DNA of 64,000 nt. Origin: Planomicrobium sp. CPCC 101110. GTDB lineage: Bacteria; Bacillota; Bacilli; Bacillales_A; Planococcaceae. Both the position numbers and the translations under genes were made by a program. The stretch's first letter is position 1. Every line of letters begins with the position of its first letter. The stretch is from contig NZ_VOHD01000006.1 in the NCBI RefSeq assembly GCF_007859395.1, forward strand, positions 62,001-126,000, read 5' to 3'. This document shows positions 44,334 to 52,616 of the stretch, in pieces. The notes beneath the pieces are model-generated. The model was not told the DNA's origin, searched no databases, and saw nothing but the letters and a program-made list of their open reading frames with translations.

Positions 44334-45044
44334 ATGGTTATTAAAGTTTGTTTGAATGGCGGCCGGACTAAACAAGAACATGAACAGATACCTATTACGC
44401 TCGATGAAATTATAAAAGAGATCCATGTCTTGAAAAAATTTGGAGTGGAGCATTTTCATGTCCACTTAAGGGGGAGCGATGGGAAAGAAACGTTCGATAA
44501 CCAGTTGCTTGCACCGCAAATGCAAGTTTTAAGGGAGCGCTATCCAGGTGTTAAAATTGGCATAAGTTCAAATTTGTTTGATAGCATGACCCCGGAGATC
44601 AGGCATGAAAAAATTAGCGAATGGAAATTCAAGACGGATTATGTTTCAGTGAATCTATCAGAACCAGGAAGCTTAGAAATTTGGAATCTGTTGAAGGAAA
44701 AAGAAATTATGCCAGAAGCAGGTATATGGACGATGGAAGACGCAAGAATTTTTGTGAAGAATAAACTGGATCAGTATTGCGAACGTGCGCTGATTGAAAT
44801 GTTTTTTGAAGAGGAAGAAGAAGCAGTTTTTCAAGCCAATCAAATTAGTGCTTTTTTAAAAGAGCACAACAATACATTGGAGCAGGTGCATCATGGAGAA
44901 GGGATCAATACATGGGCAATTGTCGATAATGCTTTGAAAAAAAATTACGGCATCCGGATTGGTTTGGAAGATACTTTAGTTTTACGGAATGGAGAAAGGG
45001 CTTCAAGCAATGAAGCCCTATATAATGAGTTAATAAAGGATTAA
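44334..45044 (+). CDS. BKACE (DUF849) family enzyme, short
   Basis: This 236-residue TIM-barrel protein is of the beta-keto acid cleavage enzyme group (3-keto-5-aminohexanoate cleavage enzyme family), which uses acetyl-CoA and a metal to cleave beta-keto acids. The N-terminus VCLNGGRTKQEHEQIPIT and FHVHLRGSDGKETF (about 42-55), with the metal-binding His pair, are clear. The usual length is 270-310 residues; this one is shorter in the middle and end, so activity may differ. ATG 44334 follows GGGTGTAGGAG. It has no partner gene. Confidence 0.75.
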   Translation: MVIKVCLNGGRTKQEHEQIPITLDEIIKEIHVLKKFGVEHFHVHLRGSDGKETFDNQLLAPQMQVLRERYPGVKIGISSNLFDSMTPEIRHEKISEWKFKTDYVSVNLSEPGSLEIWNLLKEKEIMPEAGIWTMEDARIFVKNKLDQYCERALIEMFFEEEEEAVFQANQISAFLKEHNNTLEQVHHGEGINTWAIVDNALKKNYGIRIGLEDTLVLRNGERASSNEALYNELIKD

Positions 45045-45056
45045 ATGTAGAACAGC

Positions 45057-45268
45057 TTCTTGCTGTTGATAGCGGCTGCATCGCTCGCCGGTTGTGGAAT
45101 CCTCTTCGATTCGCCCACTACCGGCTTCAAATTGTTTCTTTTTTCTTTGGCGTCGTGGGCCTGCTGTCCATCTTATGTGTATTTGGTATAAACGATACGC
45201 TGGTTTGGTCTTCAAATTTACAGCCCTCCGCCGATGATAGCAGTGGGATTTTTTATTTGTCTCCTTAA
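45057..45268 (+). pseudogene. Frameshifted remnant of a small membrane protein
   Basis: Two plus-strand frames give hydrophobic segments that would join if one base were lost or gained at the T run near 45145: first FLLLIAAASLAGCGILFDSP, then FFFGVVGLLSILCVFGI, ending at TAA 45266. No start is present. The family is not recognised. Confidence 0.4.
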
Positions 45269-45409
45269 GGAAAGGATAGTTTGTTCCTTCTGACATCACT
45301 GATTCAAAAATTGTCGCTTCATTTCAATGCCTCACTTCATGAAGTGGGCTGCAGGCCTGTCCTTTTTGCGATTTGCCATCAGAAATAAAGGCAAAAGACA
45401 CACTAAGAA

Positions 45410-45441
45410 AGCGAAACCACTAATAAGGAATTTCGCTTTTT
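45410..45441 (+). terminator. Terminator-like hairpin
   Basis: GAAAGCGAAA pairs with TTTCGCTTTTT around an 11-base loop, downstream of the membrane-protein remnant. Confidence 0.6.
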
Positions 45442-45514
45442 GCCTAGTTCTTTTTATCTTGTGCTCCTTAAACTTCCACACCTATGATTGCAGATAAAGA
45501 AGAGCAGGAAAGGA

Positions 45515-45558
45515 AAAACTGCCCTCCTCAAGTAAGAATTACCGAGGAAGGGCAGTTT
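45515..45558 (-). terminator. Terminator of DUF2512 gene
   Basis: AAACTGCCCTCCTC and GAGGAAGGGCAGTTT form a long stem; on the minus strand it is followed by TTTTTCC. It lies 21 bases past the gene's stop. Confidence 0.75.
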
Positions 45559-45578
45559 GCTATATCATTATCGACTGA

Positions 45579-46040
45579 TTAACGATGTGTATTTCCTGAG
45601 ACAGCGCGTCCATCTTTTTCAGGGAAGACATTCTTATCCAGGTATTTATGGAAGAACCATTCCCCTACGCCAATCACTAAAGCGGAGATAAGAGCTGCTT
45701 GAATGATGTCTTCCGCGTTCTCGATCAACGCGTCGCCCATCAGCCAAATGACCAGGAACGAAAGGATGATATCGGCAATGGTTGCCATCATGTTTCGTTT
45801 TTTATGGTCTTCATGGCGATCGTGGCCAGCTGAGTGGTTGTTGCCAGTTTGATTATCCGATGCGCCGTTGCCGGCTTTTCTAAAGATCATCAAATCGCCT
45901 AGTACATAAGCAATCAGTGTCAAAAAGAGGCTAATCAAAAGGGTTTTCTCGATTTCAACGTCGTAGATTCCTGTTAGGATGACTAAAAGTACGACTGCAA
46001 TCATAACGAATTTCAAAATAAGTGCTTTTACGTGATTCAT
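45579..46040 (-). CDS. DUF2512 (YndM-like) membrane protein
   Basis: This 153-residue membrane protein has four hydrophobic helices (about 8-25, 32-50, 85-101, 112-128) with a His/Asp/Asn-rich soluble loop between the second and third. It matches the DUF2512/YndM family, which is small, widespread in Bacillales and of unknown job. GAGGAGG lies 8 bases before the ATG. It stands alone with its own terminator. Confidence 0.8.
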   Translation of the reverse strand: MNHVKALILKFVMIAVVLLVILTGIYDVEIEKTLLISLFLTLIAYVLGDLMIFRKAGNGASDNQTGNNHSAGHDRHEDHKKRNMMATIADIILSFLVIWLMGDALIENAEDIIQAALISALVIGVGEWFFHKYLDKNVFPEKDGRAVSGNTHR

Positions 46041-46258
46041 TTGATTTCCTCCTCTGCAATTTTTGTCCTTGCCTTAAGTAAACTACCCTCCTTTCTTCCT
46101 TTTAATCCCTTTCTTGAAAAGTCTTTTAATTGCAAATTTGCTTATCCCGCCAATATGTATAACTTTTTGTGTCTTTTGAAGGGGGAAATAGGGTTAGTCT
46201 TTAGTACAGCGGGAAATCATTAAAGTAGCCAACTAGAAAATAAAGGAGGAGTGGTGGT

Positions 46259-46555
46259 ATGAGAACAGGTTTCAAGACCTGTAAAGATAATGTTATTCAA
46301 GTTATGGGCCTGCATGGACTGGCTGCAAGCCACCGTATACAAAAAACCATCATGGAAACCGGACTCTACTCGGTATACATCCTCTCTGATGATGGCTCGG
46401 AAGCAAAAGGCGAAGTGCTTTTGATCGAACATCCTCCAGCACAGCAGCATTCTGCCCATCTCCTGTCCTTAAAATCCAAAAAACCTTTAACAACTAGCGA
46501 ATTAATGGAAGAAATAGTAGATGCTTTGGAAAAGCATTTCGCACATAAGGCCTAA
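46259..46555 (+). CDS. Protein of unknown function (98 aa)
   Basis: ATG 46259 has a strong AAAGGAGG site 8 bases upstream. The 98-residue product is soluble and mixed alpha/beta: an N-terminal part with VMGLHGLAASHRIQKTIM, a strand-rich middle (YSVYILSDDGSEAKGEVLLI) and a C-terminal helix. I do not recognise the family. The ribosome site and balanced composition make it a likely real gene. Confidence 0.55.
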   Translation: MRTGFKTCKDNVIQVMGLHGLAASHRIQKTIMETGLYSVYILSDDGSEAKGEVLLIEHPPAQQHSAHLLSLKSKKPLTTSELMEEIVDALEKHFAHKA

Positions 46556-46626
46556 CTTATCCAATTCTAAGGAAATCATAAAGTGTCCAGGTGCGTTCAA
46601 CTTTTCATAAGACAAACGCAAAAAAA

Positions 46627-46668
46627 ATCATCCATGTATATTCCCGAAAGAATATACATGGATTTAAA
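46627..46668. terminator. Hairpin after the 98-aa gene
   Basis: AATCATCCATGTATATTC and GAATATACATGGATT pair around CCGAAA. The A tract on the left makes it look stronger on the minus strand, but it probably ends the plus-strand gene. Confidence 0.55.
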
Positions 46669-46977
46669 AGGTTTGCAAGCTAACGGTGAAAATAGACAAA
46701 TACTTGAATCCAACTTTTTTGCTTGATGAAAGAGGAGGGACTTCTTATTGCATTTCTCCTTTTTCTCTGATGATAAAAAGCACCTTTACAAAGTGTTGAA
46801 GGGTGGTTTGAACCTAAAACATGCCAGCTAACGGATATCTACCAGTAAGCAGGAAACTGATGGAAGATAGAGCCGCTTTTTGATCGAAGTGCAAATATTT
46901 TTTTGAAATTGCGGCTTCTTATTGAATAATTCTGCTTGTGAAAAACTCATAATAAATTCTAATTTGGGAGAGATTCC

Positions 46978-47406
46978 GTGAATAGAAATAGAACGATCCA
47001 ATTTGAACATCATATTTCGTATGTTTTGCATACATATTTTGATGTCAGCTTTGCGTCAGTAAAAGCGATTATAGAACCTTCTTGTTTATCGGTTTTCCTT
47101 TCAGATTTCGTGATGCCGTTTGAGAAAACGTTGTTGAAGCGAAGCGAAACAGAGCAGGTCCTGAAAATAAGAGGTGGACTGATGCGTGCTATGGAGAAAA
47201 CCCTTAAGAAACAGGCAAAGAAAACTTTGGGAATACTCGTAACTGACCTGTCTGTTACTTGGAATCTCGAAGAAGAAACAGGTCATATTGTCTTTGGGCT
47301 TTGTGACGAAATAGGAAGCAAAGCAGTTCCAACAAGCTGCCCACAGCAGTACAAGAGCCGTATTGACAAAACTGTAAATCTTGTTGAGGTCGAAATACAG
47401 AAATAA
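46978..47406 (+). CDS. DUF2294 domain protein, single domain
   Basis: This 142-residue protein matches the DUF2294 (Na-translocating-like) family, with the usual N-terminal HHISYVLHTYF, the middle FVMPFEKTLLKRSETEQVLK region (split) and the VTDLSVTWNLEEETGHIVFGL core (about 92-112). The function is unknown. The start is GTG 46978 with GGGAGAG upstream. A two-domain relative lies at 58154. Confidence 0.75.
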   Translation: MNRNRTIQFEHHISYVLHTYFDVSFASVKAIIEPSCLSVFLSDFVMPFEKTLLKRSETEQVLKIRGGLMRAMEKTLKKQAKKTLGILVTDLSVTWNLEEETGHIVFGLCDEIGSKAVPTSCPQQYKSRIDKTVNLVEVEIQK

Positions 47407-47693
47407 AATATTGGCTTTGGATTTGCCAAGGAAACTTCGGTAAGCCGTTTATTCCGATAAGCCGGCAACTATATTAGGTCATGCATTTTTCTAATGGGAA
47501 ATTTTGAAGACGTGAGAATGACAGGACCTTGAATTGAAAGGAACTATTGTTTATATGGAGATAAGGTGAGACTGGTTTTGACCGCTCCATGTGCCAATAG
47601 AAATATTCAGCTGTATCAAACAGGAAACTTCGGAATATGCGATTATGAGAGCTGAACATTTCCCTTCTTCTCTTTGATAAGTTCCTCATCAAA

Positions 47694-47724
47694 CAAGCCC
47701 CCTATGCTATGAATAGGGGGCTTG
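47694..47724. terminator. Strong hairpin between DUF2294 and ccdA-like genes
   Basis: CAAGCCCCCTAT and ATAGGGGGCTTG form a perfect 12-bp stem with a 7-base loop. There is no long T run on the plus strand, so it may be a terminator of unusual kind or an RNA structure. Confidence 0.5.
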
Positions 47725-47851
47725 AGGTGATTTCATAAGTCTGAATATAACTTATTGGATGAATAGCTTGTCTATCAGATTGTAATAGTTGCTGGAAATA
47801 AGATGAATATCTATTTTGCCTCTATGCTAGAATATCATTGAGGTGTAAATT

Positions 47852-48574
47852 ATGGAAAATATGACGATATTTGTAGCGCTGGCTGGCGGTTTCCTGGCCT
47901 TTATCTCCCCTTGCTGTTTGCCCTTATATCCTTCATTTGTCTCTTATATCACAGGGGTTTCAGTAAATGAACTAAAAGAAAACAAGCAGGCTTCTTTCCG
48001 AAAAAAAGTGTTGCTTCATTCTTTTTTCTTTTCACTTGGATTTTCGGTGATTTATTTTGTGCTAGGGTTTTCACTCAGTACGATTGGTGGCTTATTTGCG
48101 GCCAACCAGAAATTGATTCAGATGCTTGGAGGTATTTTCCTGGTATTTATGGGCCTATTTTTGATGGGGATCATCAAACCCGAATTCATGTTTAAGGAAA
48201 AGCGGCTGAATCACCAGAAAAAATCAACCAATTACTTGAATTCATTTATAGTAGGCTTTGTTTTTTCGGCTGGGTGGACGCCCTGTATTGGTCCCATATT
48301 CGGTGCGATCATTACCTACGGCAGTTTGGTGAATCCAGCCCACACGATAGCGGTTGTCACTGCTTATTCTCTCGGATTCTGTATTCCATTTGTTATCATG
48401 GCATTTTTTATTGGAAAGACACGATCTATTCTTAAATATTCAGCTGTTCTAATGAAATTCGGTGGAGCAATTATAGTCCTGCTGGGAGTCATAATTTATT
48501 TTGATAAAATGTATTATCTAAATATCTGGACATCAGCATTGAAATATATCTTGGAATCTCTTTTATCTGCCTAA
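47852..48574 (+). CDS. CcdA-type cytochrome c biogenesis / thiol transport protein
   Basis: This 240-residue membrane protein has six helices of the CcdA/DsbD-beta group, which moves electrons from cytoplasmic thioredoxin to outside thiol proteins. Redox Cys are in FISPCCLPLYPSF (Cys21-Cys22) and GWTPCIGPIFG (about residue 145). It is the right length for CcdA. GAGGTG lies before the ATG. No ResA/Ccs gene is beside it, so it may serve another thiol pathway. Confidence 0.9.
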   Translation: MENMTIFVALAGGFLAFISPCCLPLYPSFVSYITGVSVNELKENKQASFRKKVLLHSFFFSLGFSVIYFVLGFSLSTIGGLFAANQKLIQMLGGIFLVFMGLFLMGIIKPEFMFKEKRLNHQKKSTNYLNSFIVGFVFSAGWTPCIGPIFGAIITYGSLVNPAHTIAVVTAYSLGFCIPFVIMAFFIGKTRSILKYSAVLMKFGGAIIVLLGVIIYFDKMYYLNIWTSALKYILESLLSA

Positions 48575-48647
48575 ATGTACTTTTACAAATGGTTATCTAT
48601 TCCGATAGAAATTCTCATAAGGGAATTATGTTTTTGAAGTTGTTGCT

Positions 48648-48667
48648 ATACAATTATATGATTGTAT
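48648..48667. promoter_or_regulatory. Operator-like inverted repeat upstream of mocR-type gene
   Basis: ATACAAT-TATATG-ATTGTAT, a 7-6-7 perfect repeat 17 bases before the ATG. The same arms recur at 50098-50125. Confidence 0.6.
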
Positions 48668-48684
48668 GAAAAAGGATGGGAACT

Positions 48685-50067
48685 ATGCCAACAAATTCGT
48701 TTGAAAATTATCCCATGAGCTGGAAGCCGACAATTACTCGAATAGAGCGCCCTATTTATCAGGCATTGGCGAAGCAACTGGAAGATGATATTAAAGAAGG
48801 CCACCTGGTGCCTGGCACAAAGTTGCCGCCGCAACGGGAATTAGCGGATTATTTAGAAGTGAACTTAAGCACAATATCGAAAGCGTTTAAAGTAGCTGAG
48901 TTGAAAGGGCTCATCAGTGCAACGGTCGGCAGCGGCACGTATGTTTCCTATGATGCTGTTTCCAACGCCTATTTGCTTGCGGAAGAAAAACCGAAACATT
49001 TGATTGAAATGGGTGCCATGTTAACGGACCGGGTATCCTATAGGCCATTATTCGAGCTGCTGCAAGCAATGCTGCAGGAGCCGGATTATGCCAGATGGTT
49101 TGATTACAGCCGGCCTGGCGATACGGTTTGGCAAAAAGATGCAGGAGTCAAACTGATGGAGTATGCAAGGATCAAAACGAAAAAGGAACATATTTTGATG
49201 GCAAATGGCGGACAAAACGCCATTACAGCAACCCTTGCGGGACTTTGCCAGCATGGCGATCGGATCGGTGTCGATCACCATACTTATCCGGGATTAAAGA
49301 CAGCTGCCGCAATGCTGGGGATCCAGCTTGTTCCGATTCGGTCGGAAGGAGATGAAATGAGTCCGAAAGCTCTTTTATATGCATGCAAAAATGAAAACAT
49401 CAAAGGGTTATACCTGATTCCGGATTATCAGAATCCATTGACGTATACAATGAGTGCCGAGACCCGCAAAGCGATTGCAGAGATTGCGATACAGCATGAT
49501 TTATTCATCATCGAGAATGGAATGTTTCACTTGCTTCAGGATGAAGTGCTGCCTGCCGTAGCATCATACGCTCCTGAGCAGACAATTTATGTTGTTAGTT
49601 TATCGAAATCAATGGCACCAGGGCTCCGGCTTGCATATGTGGCCCTTCCTCTGAAATTTTTGGATCCGGTCCGGAAAGCTCTCTATAATCTGAATATCTC
49701 CGTGTCGCCGCTATTTGCAGAGTTGGCAGCACGAGCCATAGTGTCGAAGCAATTCGAACAGGTGATTGCTCTCCATAAAGAGGAAACCAAAGCCCGGAAT
49801 CAATTAGTGGATTATTATTTGGGCAAGGAGAACTGTATAGGAAAAGCCACCGGGATTTTTCGATGGTTACATTTGCCGAGTTCATTTACAGGTGATCAAT
49901 TTGAAAAGCTTGCCTCAGTCCACGGGGTACAAGTATACAGCGGTGGCCGTTTTGCAGTAGGAAATGTTGCTCCGGCAAATGCTGTACGCTTAGCCATTTG
50001 TACGCCCGAAACGAGAGCGGAACTGGAGACGGCTCTCGTGATCTTAAAAAAATTGCTGGCTGTGTAA
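48685..50067 (+). CDS. MocR-type regulator (GntR HTH fused to aminotransferase domain)
   Basis: This 460-residue protein joins an N-terminal GntR winged helix (about 20-95; HLVPGTKLPPQRELADYL, LSTISKAFKVAELKGLI) to a fold-type I aminotransferase-like domain (about 110-460). The PLP Lys is in SLSKSMAPGLRLAY (about 309). MocR proteins often sense PLP or amino acids and control one neighbouring gene. I chose ATG 48685 because AAAGGAT precedes it. The matching inverted repeats before it and before the EamA gene suggest it controls itself and the exporter. Confidence 0.9.
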   Translation: MPTNSFENYPMSWKPTITRIERPIYQALAKQLEDDIKEGHLVPGTKLPPQRELADYLEVNLSTISKAFKVAELKGLISATVGSGTYVSYDAVSNAYLLAEEKPKHLIEMGAMLTDRVSYRPLFELLQAMLQEPDYARWFDYSRPGDTVWQKDAGVKLMEYARIKTKKEHILMANGGQNAITATLAGLCQHGDRIGVDHHTYPGLKTAAAMLGIQLVPIRSEGDEMSPKALLYACKNENIKGLYLIPDYQNPLTYTMSAETRKAIAEIAIQHDLFIIENGMFHLLQDEVLPAVASYAPEQTIYVVSLSKSMAPGLRLAYVALPLKFLDPVRKALYNLNISVSPLFAELAARAIVSKQFEQVIALHKEETKARNQLVDYYLGKENCIGKATGIFRWLHLPSSFTGDQFEKLASVHGVQVYSGGRFAVGNVAPANAVRLAICTPETRAELETALVILKKLLAV

Positions 50068-50097
50068 AAACACGAATCGTTTATATACTATTTTGTA

Positions 50098-50125
50098 TGC
50101 CATACAATTATATTATTGTGTGGCA
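50098..50125. promoter_or_regulatory. Second operator-like repeat, before the EamA gene
   Basis: TGCCATACAAT-TATATT-ATTGTGTGGCA, an 11-6-11 repeat with one mismatch. It holds the same ATACAAT/ATTGT arms as the site at 48648. It is followed by TTTTTG, so it might also act as a terminator for the mocR-type gene. Confidence 0.55.
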
Positions 50126-50208
50126 TTTTTGTGCGTGCTACGCTAATAGAAACCTAGGCGAAGGATATTGAAAAAACTTCATAAAAAAGAATGAATGGGG
50201 GATCCCTT

Positions 50209-51147
50209 GTGAATCAAAAGAAATTATTACTAACATACGTCTCAGTATTTTTAGTCACTGCTATTTGGGGACTTAACATGGTCATCATCAAAGTATTGGT
50301 GGAAGATTTGCCGCCTCAAACCATGACAGCATTCCGGATTATGATGGCGGGGGTCACAGCACTTATCATTATCGTACTTGGAAAATCATTTCGCCGTTTA
50401 TCAAAAAGAGAATGGATTTATACATTGCTGGGGATGTTGTTCGGAGTCGTCCTCCATCATCTGCTGATAGCCGTCGGGTTAACCATGATCGATGCTTCGA
50501 ACGCTTCCTTGATCCTTGCCTTAGTACCGTTGACAACCGCCATACTCGCGGTCCTTATTCTAGGAGAACAGTTGACTAAATTACGGATCATTGGTTTTAT
50601 CCTTGCCTTGATCGGTGTCTTTTTTATTCAGGGAGGCTCTTTCGGTGATATGCAGCTATCTCAAGGAGAATTGCTTTTGTTCCTTGCCGTGTTGGTCCAA
50701 GCGATTAGTTTTATTTTCGTGAAAAAGGCAACAGCGACACTGGATTCAAAACAAATCACAACCATCATGTACCTCATCGGCTCGATTGGTTTGCTGATTA
50801 TTAGTTTGATCACCGAGCCTGAGGGACTCAGCCAGATGACTTCAGCTTCTCCTTTTACTTATTTTTTATTTATTGTGTCAGGAGTTGTGGCGACAGGAGT
50901 GGGATATATGGTTTTTAATGCAGCCATCGAAAAAATTGGCGCTGGGCAAACAGCCATATTCAATAACTTTGTTCCATTTTTCGGCCTTGTGTTTTCCGCA
51001 CTTTTTTTAAGTGAATCCATTACAATACCACAATTGATCGGATTTGCATTTATTGTATTCGGTGTTCTGTTCGGTACAGGTTACATTGAACGAGTATGGG
51101 TGAACAGACGAAGAAGGGTTCATCATACAGAAAAGAGTTCCGGGTAA
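50209..51147 (+). CDS. EamA-type (DMT) exporter
   Basis: This 312-residue protein has ten helices in two EamA repeats (family of drug/metabolite exporters). Repeat marks are AIWGLNMVIIKVLVEDLPP at the start and a second set from about residue 158. The charged LGEQLTKLRIIGF and FLSESITIPQLIGF loops close each half. I prefer GTG 50209 because a GGGG run lies 9 bases upstream; ATG 50191 is possible. With the MocR-type neighbour it likely exports an amino acid or vitamin-like compound. Confidence 0.85.
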   Translation: MNQKKLLLTYVSVFLVTAIWGLNMVIIKVLVEDLPPQTMTAFRIMMAGVTALIIIVLGKSFRRLSKREWIYTLLGMLFGVVLHHLLIAVGLTMIDASNASLILALVPLTTAILAVLILGEQLTKLRIIGFILALIGVFFIQGGSFGDMQLSQGELLLFLAVLVQAISFIFVKKATATLDSKQITTIMYLIGSIGLLIISLITEPEGLSQMTSASPFTYFLFIVSGVVATGVGYMVFNAAIEKIGAGQTAIFNNFVPFFGLVFSALFLSESITIPQLIGFAFIVFGVLFGTGYIERVWVNRRRRVHHTEKSSG

Positions 51148-51212
51148 CTAAATCTATTGAAAAAGTGCTTCTATTGGAAACCGAACAAGTGCTCATTCAA
51201 CATATTACAATG

Positions 51213-51246
51213 AAAAACGCCATTCTATACGAATAGGCGTTTTTAT
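51213..51246 (+). terminator. Terminator of the EamA gene
   Basis: AAAAACGCC-ATTC pairs with GAAT-AGGCGTTTTT. The stretch from here to 51540 has no other gene that I can see. Confidence 0.8.
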
Positions 51247-51540
51247 ACCCCTTTAACAAAGAGATAACCATTGAAACTTGATTGAGGCGCACTTATATGA
51301 AAATTGTCAGCACTAGGTAATATCGGCGAGAAGCTACGTTAGTTATACTACAAAATTAAAAATTGAATTTTTGTTGATTGAAAGCTGTTATCTGTCTTAC
51401 TAGATAAAGAAGAGATGTGCTTAAACCGATTGGACAAATGCGTTTAATGCCAACAGGGTGGAACACTTGAAGAAAAGGCTGAAAATTTGGTGTACAGATA
51501 GTTGATCAACGAGAAAAAATGGAAAGTGAAGGTGTTCGAA

Positions 51541-52290
51541 ATGATGAGGAAACTGCTGCCCCCTAAGCCCTTTTATTATGAAGGCGGCGAGAAAGCCGTT
51601 CTGCTCCTGCATTCTTTCACGAGCAATCCGAGCGATATGAAAAAGTTGGGAAGGCATTTGCAGAAGAACCATTATTCCTGTTATGCCCCGGTATACAGCG
51701 GCCATGGCTTGCCAGCGGAAGACCTTCTCACGTATGGCCCCTCCGATTGGTGGCAGGATGCATGCAACGGTTATCAGTTCCTGAAGAACAAAGGGTTTGA
51801 AAAAATAGCGGTGGCCGGCCTGTCACTTGGCGGAGTGTTGGCCTTAAAAGCGGGGCAAGAACTGGAGGTGATTGGTGTGGTGACGATGTCCGTGCCGATC
51901 CAGAGGAAAGCGGCTTTTCTGCAAAAGCGTGCCTTCTATTATGCAAAACGATACAAACAACTGGAAGGGAAGGATGAGGATCAAATCCGGCTGGAAATGG
52001 AAAACCTTCGCCATCTGCCTCTCGACTCATTGATTGAATTCCAAAAGCTCATTGATGGAATCAGAGACAACTTAGCCGGTTTAACCGCGCCGATTCACAT
52101 CTTATATGGGGAATTGGATGAACCGTTGTATCAAGCGAGCGCCGAAGCAATTTTTCAAAGCGTCGCATCGAATCAAAAAAACGTGAAGGGGTATCCGAAC
52201 TCCATCCATTTAATGACAGTAGGCAAGGATATGAATGCAGTGAACGAAGATATACTTGCCTTCCTAAATGAACTGCCTTGGCAGCTATAG
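51541..52290 (+). CDS. Est30-type carboxylesterase (alpha/beta hydrolase)
   Basis: This 249-residue serine esterase matches the Est30/YvaK group from thermophilic Bacillus closely: the PPKPFYYEGGEKAVLLLHSF start, GPSDWWQDACNGYQFLKNKG and the nucleophile elbow GLSLGG. The triad is Ser95, Asp193 (GELDEPLY) and His223 (NSIHLMT). HSF replaces the HGF of the family's oxyanion strand. I chose ATG 51541 (AAGGTG upstream); the frame open from 51502 has no site. It hydrolyses short-chain esters in the cytoplasm. Confidence 0.9.
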   Translation: MMRKLLPPKPFYYEGGEKAVLLLHSFTSNPSDMKKLGRHLQKNHYSCYAPVYSGHGLPAEDLLTYGPSDWWQDACNGYQFLKNKGFEKIAVAGLSLGGVLALKAGQELEVIGVVTMSVPIQRKAAFLQKRAFYYAKRYKQLEGKDEDQIRLEMENLRHLPLDSLIEFQKLIDGIRDNLAGLTAPIHILYGELDEPLYQASAEAIFQSVASNQKNVKGYPNSIHLMTVGKDMNAVNEDILAFLNELPWQL

Positions 52291-52400
52291 TTTACATATC
52301 ACCTGTTATCATCAGCTATCAAGTAACGAAGGTAGAGAAGAAGTGCTTAAGGTTAGAATCCACTCTGCCTTTCGGTCTGTAAAAGTGTAATTCAAAGAAT
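52289..52400. repeat. Dispersed two-hairpin repeat, copy (diverged)
   Basis: GTTTACATATCA, TTATCATCAGCTA, GGTAGAGAAGAAG, a decayed right arm, TTTCGGTCTGTAAAAGTGTAA (by parts). It starts at the very end of the esterase gene. Confidence 0.5.
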
Positions 52401-52616
52401 CATCAGCAAAGAGATGGGTATATAAATAAGAAAAGATACTCATTCTGGAATTGGTATGTTGTTGTCATTTTAAAGCAACTCCAGCAAAAATATAAATCCA
52501 AAATTTCACTTTTAATAGCTTCAAGCATCCGACCTCTCGATTGAGCAACTATGGCAGTCAACTTCAAGGAGAATTCTCTGTAGGACGAATATTTATCAAG
52601 TTAGGGAGGAGATGGC

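Noticed and set aside
45030..45299. 89-codon minus-strand frame
   Set aside because: Very basic, Gln/Arg/Tyr-rich, no ribosome site; the plus strand in the same place reads as a membrane-protein remnant.
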